From the NCBI GenBank assembly GCA_964406505.1, contig CAYORX010000037.1, positions 1 to 10,521 on the forward strand: a DNA stretch of 10,521 nucleotides. Reading direction: 5' to 3'. Below the pieces are notes generated by a model that worked only from the letters and a program-made list of their open reading frames with translations, was not told where the DNA came from and searched no databases. This stretch comes from DTU015 sp964406505 (GTDB taxonomy: Bacteria > Bacillota > Sulfobacillia > Fermentithermobacillales > Fermentithermobacillaceae). Below are positions 7,660-10,521 of this stretch, piece by piece (within the stretch, counting starts at the first letter, position 1; each line of letters starts with the position of its first letter). Made by a program: the position numbers and the translations under genes.

Positions 7660-7688
7660 ATTATCCTTCCACTTCGAAGAGAGGTCAA
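7660..7688 (-). promoter_or_regulatory. Sigma-A-type promoter of the DUF512-der-plsY-gpsA operon
   Basis: On the minus strand TTGACC (7683-7688, five of six matches to TTGACA) is followed after exactly 17 bases by GATAAT (7660-7665, five of six matches to TATAAT). Transcription should start near 7653, giving a leader of about 25 bases before the TTG start. An 8-base palindrome CTTCGAAG (7672-7679) lies in the spacer; it may be chance. The site lies in the 128-base gap after spoIIP, so the housekeeping genes can be read without the sporulation genes. Confidence 0.65.
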
Positions 7689-7756
7689 GACAATACAAAA
7701 ACACCTTTGACATTTTTCCAAGTTTCCATCAAGTAGCTAACGATATTATATTTAAA

Positions 7757-8911
7757 TTAATCAACTTTCTTGCCAGAACCTGACATGTCAGTTCCTGACT
7801 CTTCTCCTACATTATCAGCATCCGTACCACCTACTTTTATCCCTACCCCACTAAACCATGCAAGTAATTTTGCTTTCATTTCTTCCCAACTACCTGTAGC
7901 AACCCATAAGTATACGAAAGTTCCTACTACAACTGCGCCAATGAGCCAACCAATGGTTCTACCGGCTGCACGACCCTGGGGTGCCGAACCAGGACCCGAA
8001 ACGGGCAATATGTTAGTTAAAACACTTCCGATCAGACTCGCTCCTCGCATTGCAGCTTCCTTGCTGGTCTCCTCTGTTCCGATTTCCAAAAGCAAAGCTT
8101 TATCAAAAAGATCTTGATTGAAATCTGCATTACCCATAAAAATTCCTTTAACAAGCCCGGTGAACTGGCTATTAACCTCATCCTTCAGACGTCTTGCAAA
8201 TTCCAAATTTGATTCCATTTTTGGATTTTGGCGCCCGATCACAATCATACACTTCGTAACTTCTTCACCGTTTACTTCTTGAAGATAAGACTCAGCAGGA
8301 CCCGCATCGCGATGAACATCGAATAATGCAAGCGGAGTTTGTTTCTTCAAAAGGTCGACAGCCGTTCTACGCGACCGATCATATGCTCTTGCGTCGTTTG
8401 GATCATGTGAGGTTGTATCATGAATCGCAGTAATGCCTGAATTATTAAGTTTATTGGCAAGAGCTGAGCCTACTTTCACTATGCCTCCCTTTCCAGGAAT
8501 GGAATCAGTGTGATCAGAAGGTATGTATGATTCTGAAGAATGAGTATGATAAATACCTACGGCACCATTTGATGCTGCGACTTCCAAGATCTGTTGAAGT
8601 GCTAACTCGGACAAACCTTCCATACGACCTTCTGAACGTACTGTGGCTGTATTGCCAACCACGCTGATCACTATATATCTCGTATCGTCTTCATCTATAT
8701 ACTCATCACCTATAGCAACTGTGTGACCAGTAGTAAAAATAATTTCACCTGTTTCATCAACCACGGTAAAATAATCATGCTCAAGTTCAAAATGGCCCAC
8801 CGCCGTGTCGGATGCAGTAGGTCTTATGGAACGATAAAGATGAAGTATCCCCGTAAAAGATGCAATAATAATTATAAATATCCAGGGCCATATTTTTCTG
8901 CTAGTCTTCAT
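7757..8911 (-). CDS. spoIIP: Stage II sporulation protein P, peptidoglycan amidase/endopeptidase of engulfment
   Basis: SpoIIP works with SpoIID and SpoIIM to cut peptidoglycan at the septum so that the mother cell can engulf the forespore; family members are amidases and endopeptidases. The product has 384 residues. Seen: an N-terminal membrane anchor (about 7-26), then an extracytoplasmic SpoIIP domain (about 110-300) with YHTHSSESY (121-129) for metal binding, FDVHRDAGP (197-205) and LLEIGTEETSKEAA (274-287). A second hydrophobic segment (about 318-338) follows, then a hydrophilic Gly/Ser/Asp-rich tail, which B. subtilis SpoIIP lacks as far as I know. The ATG at 8909-8911 has GGGAGGG eight bases upstream; 17 further in-frame codons upstream would overlap the preceding gene more deeply. 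The start overlaps the end of the DUF1614 gene by 11 bases, so the pair is likely co-transcribed and translationally coupled. Confidence 0.95.
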   Translation of the reverse strand: MKTSRKIWPWIFIIIIASFTGILHLYRSIRPTASDTAVGHFELEHDYFTVVDETGEIIFTTGHTVAIGDEYIDEDDTRYIVISVVGNTATVRSEGRMEGLSELALQQILEVAASNGAVGIYHTHSSESYIPSDHTDSIPGKGGIVKVGSALANKLNNSGITAIHDTTSHDPNDARAYDRSRRTAVDLLKKQTPLALFDVHRDAGPAESYLQEVNGEEVTKCMIVIGRQNPKMESNLEFARRLKDEVNSQFTGLVKGIFMGNADFNQDLFDKALLLEIGTEETSKEAAMRGASLIGSVLTNILPVSGPGSAPQGRAAGRTIGWLIGAVVVGTFVYLWVATGSWEEMKAKLLAWFSGVGIKVGGTDADNVGEESGTDMSGSGKKVD

Positions 8912-9542
8912 GTTGTTCACCCTCCCTTTGAGTTTTGACTGCCTTTTCTCTTGCCTCCCCAATAACTTCCACTATGCCCACGGCCAAAATTGCACTGATC
9001 ACTGAACTATCAAAAGCTCCAGCCCCGCCGAAAAATACCGTACCAGGAATTTTGCCAATTGTAATTTCTATCCAATGAAATATATCCGCAACAAGAATAC
9101 CCCCTAGCCCACCGATAAATGCTGAGCGACGGGATCTACTCGCCAACGCCGCTATTATACCTGCGGTTATTCCATAAACTAGCATAGGCGACACACGCAT
9201 AAATTGCTCATCGGGGCTTAGCATTTTTGATAAACCCCAAATCACTGCACCGGTAATCAGAGCACCTAAAATACTTCTGGTTTTTTCCTCTACTTCATCT
9301 GCAGTAACAATCAACCAAATGATCACACCCAATGGGATTGCACCGCCACCTATATTCATTTTTACTAGCACAGGCGCATTGATTAGGGTGATGTCGAAAA
9401 AAGTTCCTGCAGCCATGGCTACAATAATTGCTAACGCAGTTCTGTCAGTCATTCGCATCCTGTCTAACACTCTGTGTAAAACCCCGAAAAGAATTAAAAT
9501 CGATACCATAACCAAAAGAATCACACCTATAGGGAGTGCCAC
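8901..9542 (-). CDS. DUF1614-family polytopic membrane protein of unknown function
   Basis: A 213-residue, strongly hydrophobic protein with about seven possible membrane segments (near 3-23, 35-53, 64-80, 89-106, 118-136, 139-157, 179-197) and a charged C-terminal tail. The assignment to DUF1614 rests on the overall pattern, on GTFFDITLI (46-54) and on the GGAGAFDS block (172-179) near the end; I have not been able to run a profile search. No function is established. The GTG at 9540-9542 is chosen because AAGGAGG lies six bases before it. An ATG at 9558-9560 is in frame, but that same ribosome-binding site would then lie inside the gene and nothing suitable precedes the ATG. Its 11-base overlap with spoIIP points to joint expression and a possible part in sporulation or the cell envelope, which is inference. 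Confidence 0.8.
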   Translation of the reverse strand: MALPIGVILLVMVSILILFGVLHRVLDRMRMTDRTALAIIVAMAAGTFFDITLINAPVLVKMNIGGGAIPLGVIIWLIVTADEVEEKTRSILGALITGAVIWGLSKMLSPDEQFMRVSPMLVYGITAGIIAALASRSRRSAFIGGLGGILVADIFHWIEITIGKIPGTVFFGGAGAFDSSVISAILAVGIVEVIGEAREKAVKTQREGEQHED

Positions 9543-9548
9543 TTTAAT

Positions 9549-9555
9549 CCTCCTT
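9549..9555 (-). promoter_or_regulatory. Shine-Dalgarno site of the DUF1614 gene
   Basis: AAGGAGG on the minus strand, six bases before the GTG at 9540-9542. It lies downstream of the in-frame ATG at 9558-9560 and so argues for the shorter GTG form. Confidence 0.8.
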
Positions 9556-9623
9556 GTCATTATTGGAAACTCTTCAATTTCGTTTTAATCACTGATAGCT
9601 AAGTTTTCCAGAAATTTTCCCCG

Positions 9624-9651
9624 ATTATTCTTTAAAACAAAATAAAGTCTA
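9624..9651 (-). promoter_or_regulatory. Possible promoter of DUF1614-spoIIP
   Basis: On the minus strand TAGACT (9646-9651, four of six -35 matches) is followed after 16 bases by AATAAT (9624-9629, five of six -10 matches). It lies just after the rpsA terminator and would give a leader of about 75 bases before the GTG start. The match is modest and the region is AT-rich, so this could be chance; a sporulation sigma factor may act here instead. Confidence 0.3.
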
Positions 9652-9654
9652 TAA

Positions 9655-9708
9655 TTGAAAATACAAACCGGTAGGTTGTACAAATTGCACTTCCTACCGG
9701 TTTGTATT
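9655..9708 (-). terminator. Terminator after rpsA: perfect 16-bp inverted repeat
   Basis: Arms at 9660-9675 and 9693-9708 are exact reverse complements over 16 bases (AATACAAACCGGTAGG on the plus strand), with a 17-base loop. On the minus strand the hairpin starts 65 bases after the rpsA stop and runs into TATTTTCAATT, a usable if short T tract. On the plus strand the hairpin is followed by AATTTAG, so minus-strand termination is favoured. The loop contains a smaller palindrome, TTGTACAA. The stem is long for a simple terminator and might double as an mRNA 3'-end stabiliser. Confidence 0.75.
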
Positions 9709-9772
9709 AATTTAGATACAGTTAAACCATGTACTTATGCAAAAAACAAAATCAAATCTTATTAAAACTTAG

Positions 9773-10521
9773 TTAGTTTAGTTCTTCAGGTTCTACGTCG
9801 CCCTCTTCTTCAACAGGGTGTTCGGTCTTTTCTACCTCTAAATCTTCTTCGGCTTTCGCTTCCTCAGACTCTTTAGAAAGTTCGTCTTCCTTTTCATCTT
9901 CCTCTTCGAAATCTTCGACTTCTTCAAACTGTTCTTCAGTATCTTTAGGCTCATCTACTTCATGATCTGACGGTTCATATTCTGTTGCTTCTGGAATAAT
10001 TTCAGTACTGTCACTGTCTTCATCTGTAGTTACTCTCTCCAAGAGCATTTGATCTGCTTGCCTTATACTAAGGCTGATCTTACGTTCGTCAGGCCTAGTT
10101 CTAAGAACCGTTACCATAACTATATCGCCAGAATTAACGACGTCTTCAGGTTTGGCGATATGCTGTTGAGAAATTTCTGATATGTGAACAAGTCCTTCCA
10201 CACCGGGTTCAATTTGAACAAAGGCACCAAACGGCGCAGTACGAGTTACTTCACCTTTAATAACTGCACCTACAGGATACTTCTCGTCTACATTGTCCCA
10301 AGGATCAGGAAGAACTTGCTTTCGTCCTAAAGAGATCCTGCCTCTTTCTCTGTCAACTTTTAGCACTTTTACTTCTAGTTCTTGGCCTTCATGAGCTACT
10401 TCTGATGGATGATTAACTCTACCCCAAGAGAGCTCTGATATATGCAATAGGCCATCAACTCCGCCCAAGTCGACAAATACTCCAAAATCGGTTATTCCCT
10501 TTACAACACCTGTTCTTACCT
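9773..10521 (-). CDS. rpsA: Ribosomal protein S1 (S1 RNA-binding domains), C-terminal part, truncated by window edge
   Basis: S1 binds mRNA on the 30S subunit and helps translation initiation. The last 248 residues are visible; the start lies right of the window. Seen: one S1 domain (about 1-66 of the visible part, with GITDFGVFVDLGG and VDGLLHISELSW followed by HPSEV, like domain 3 of S1), then a second one (about 82-153, with FGAFVQIEPGVEGLVHISEIS and ending RKISLSI). After this comes a low-complexity tail of 85 residues of which 43 are Asp or Glu and only five Lys. In some Clostridia S1 is fused to IspH, which cannot be judged here. A TTG at 10466-10468 is an internal Leu (DLGG), not a start. 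The gene is followed by a hairpin terminator. Confidence 0.93.
   Translation of the reverse strand, partial: VRTGVVKGITDFGVFVDLGGVDGLLHISELSWGRVNHPSEVAHEGQELEVKVLKVDRERGRISLGRKQVLPDPWDNVDEKYPVGAVIKGEVTRTAPFGAFVQIEPGVEGLVHISEISQQHIAKPEDVVNSGDIVMVTVLRTRPDERKISLSIRQADQMLLERVTTDEDSDSTEIIPEATEYEPSDHEVDEPKDTEEQFEEVEDFEEEDEKEDELSKESEEAKAEEDLEVEKTEHPVEEEGDVEPEELN

Noticed and set aside
7685..7729. Fourteen-codon leader-like open frame on the minus strand between spoIIP and DUF512
   Set aside because: No ribosome-binding site precedes its ATG, it lies upstream of the proposed transcription start, and no attenuator hairpin follows it.
7745..7750. TATAAT on the minus strand just after the spoIIP stop
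   Set aside because: A perfect -10 hexamer, but no -35-like sequence at 16-18 bases; the region is AT-rich and a better promoter lies about 80 bases downstream.
9543..9560. ATG start at 9558-9560 for the DUF1614 protein
   Set aside because: No Shine-Dalgarno site precedes it, while a strong AAGGAGG lies inside the extension at correct spacing to the GTG at 9540-9542.
9613..9622. GGGGAAAATT on the minus strand as a sigma-F -10 for DUF1614-spoIIP
   Set aside because: It fits the degenerate -10 pattern, but no GYATA -35 is found at the needed spacing, and spoIIP is expected in the mother cell, not under sigma-F.

Overview
The window looks like chromosomal DNA of a spore-forming, low-to-moderate GC Firmicute, most likely of class Clostridia. 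Two sporulation proteins (SpoIVA, SpoIIP) lie among housekeeping genes in a syntenic block, Shine-Dalgarno sites are strong, and several genes start with GTG or TTG. No genus can be named from the sequence alone. I see no transposase, integrase, CRISPR array, tRNA or rRNA gene, and no phage or defence module.

Layout from right to left, the direction most genes are read. The 3' part of rpsA (ribosomal protein S1, with a very acidic tail) enters from the right edge and is followed by a large hairpin terminator (9660-9708). Next comes a two-gene unit, a DUF1614 membrane protein and spoIIP, overlapping by 11 bases. A good sigma-A-type promoter (7660-7688) then starts a tightly packed housekeeping operon: DUF512 (PDZ plus radical SAM), der, plsY and gpsA, with gaps or overlaps of only a few bases. 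spoIVA follows as its own unit with a hairpin terminator. Then comes patB/malY (PLP-dependent C-S lyase or aminotransferase), which ends 15 bases from the end of a convergent, left-truncated Sir2-type deacylase, the only plus-strand gene.

Functionally, plsY and gpsA make and first acylate glycerol-3-phosphate for phospholipids, Der and S1 serve ribosome assembly and translation, SpoIIP remodels peptidoglycan during engulfment, and SpoIVA forms the base layer of the spore coat. The order S1, der, gpsA, spoIVA is also known from Bacillus subtilis; here DUF1614, spoIIP, DUF512 and plsY sit between these genes, and patB and sir2 follow spoIVA where B. subtilis has hbs.

Five of the seven genes with a visible start and a non-ATG option appear to use GTG or TTG (DUF1614, DUF512, der, gpsA, spoIVA); each choice rests on a well-spaced Shine-Dalgarno site. 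The most useful second-look items are the internal promoter that separates sporulation from housekeeping genes, the C-terminal membrane segment of SpoIIP, the Thr-to-Val change in the SpoIVA ATPase site, the acidic tail of S1, and the uncharacterised DUF1614 and DUF512 proteins. I did not find a convincing wholly new system.
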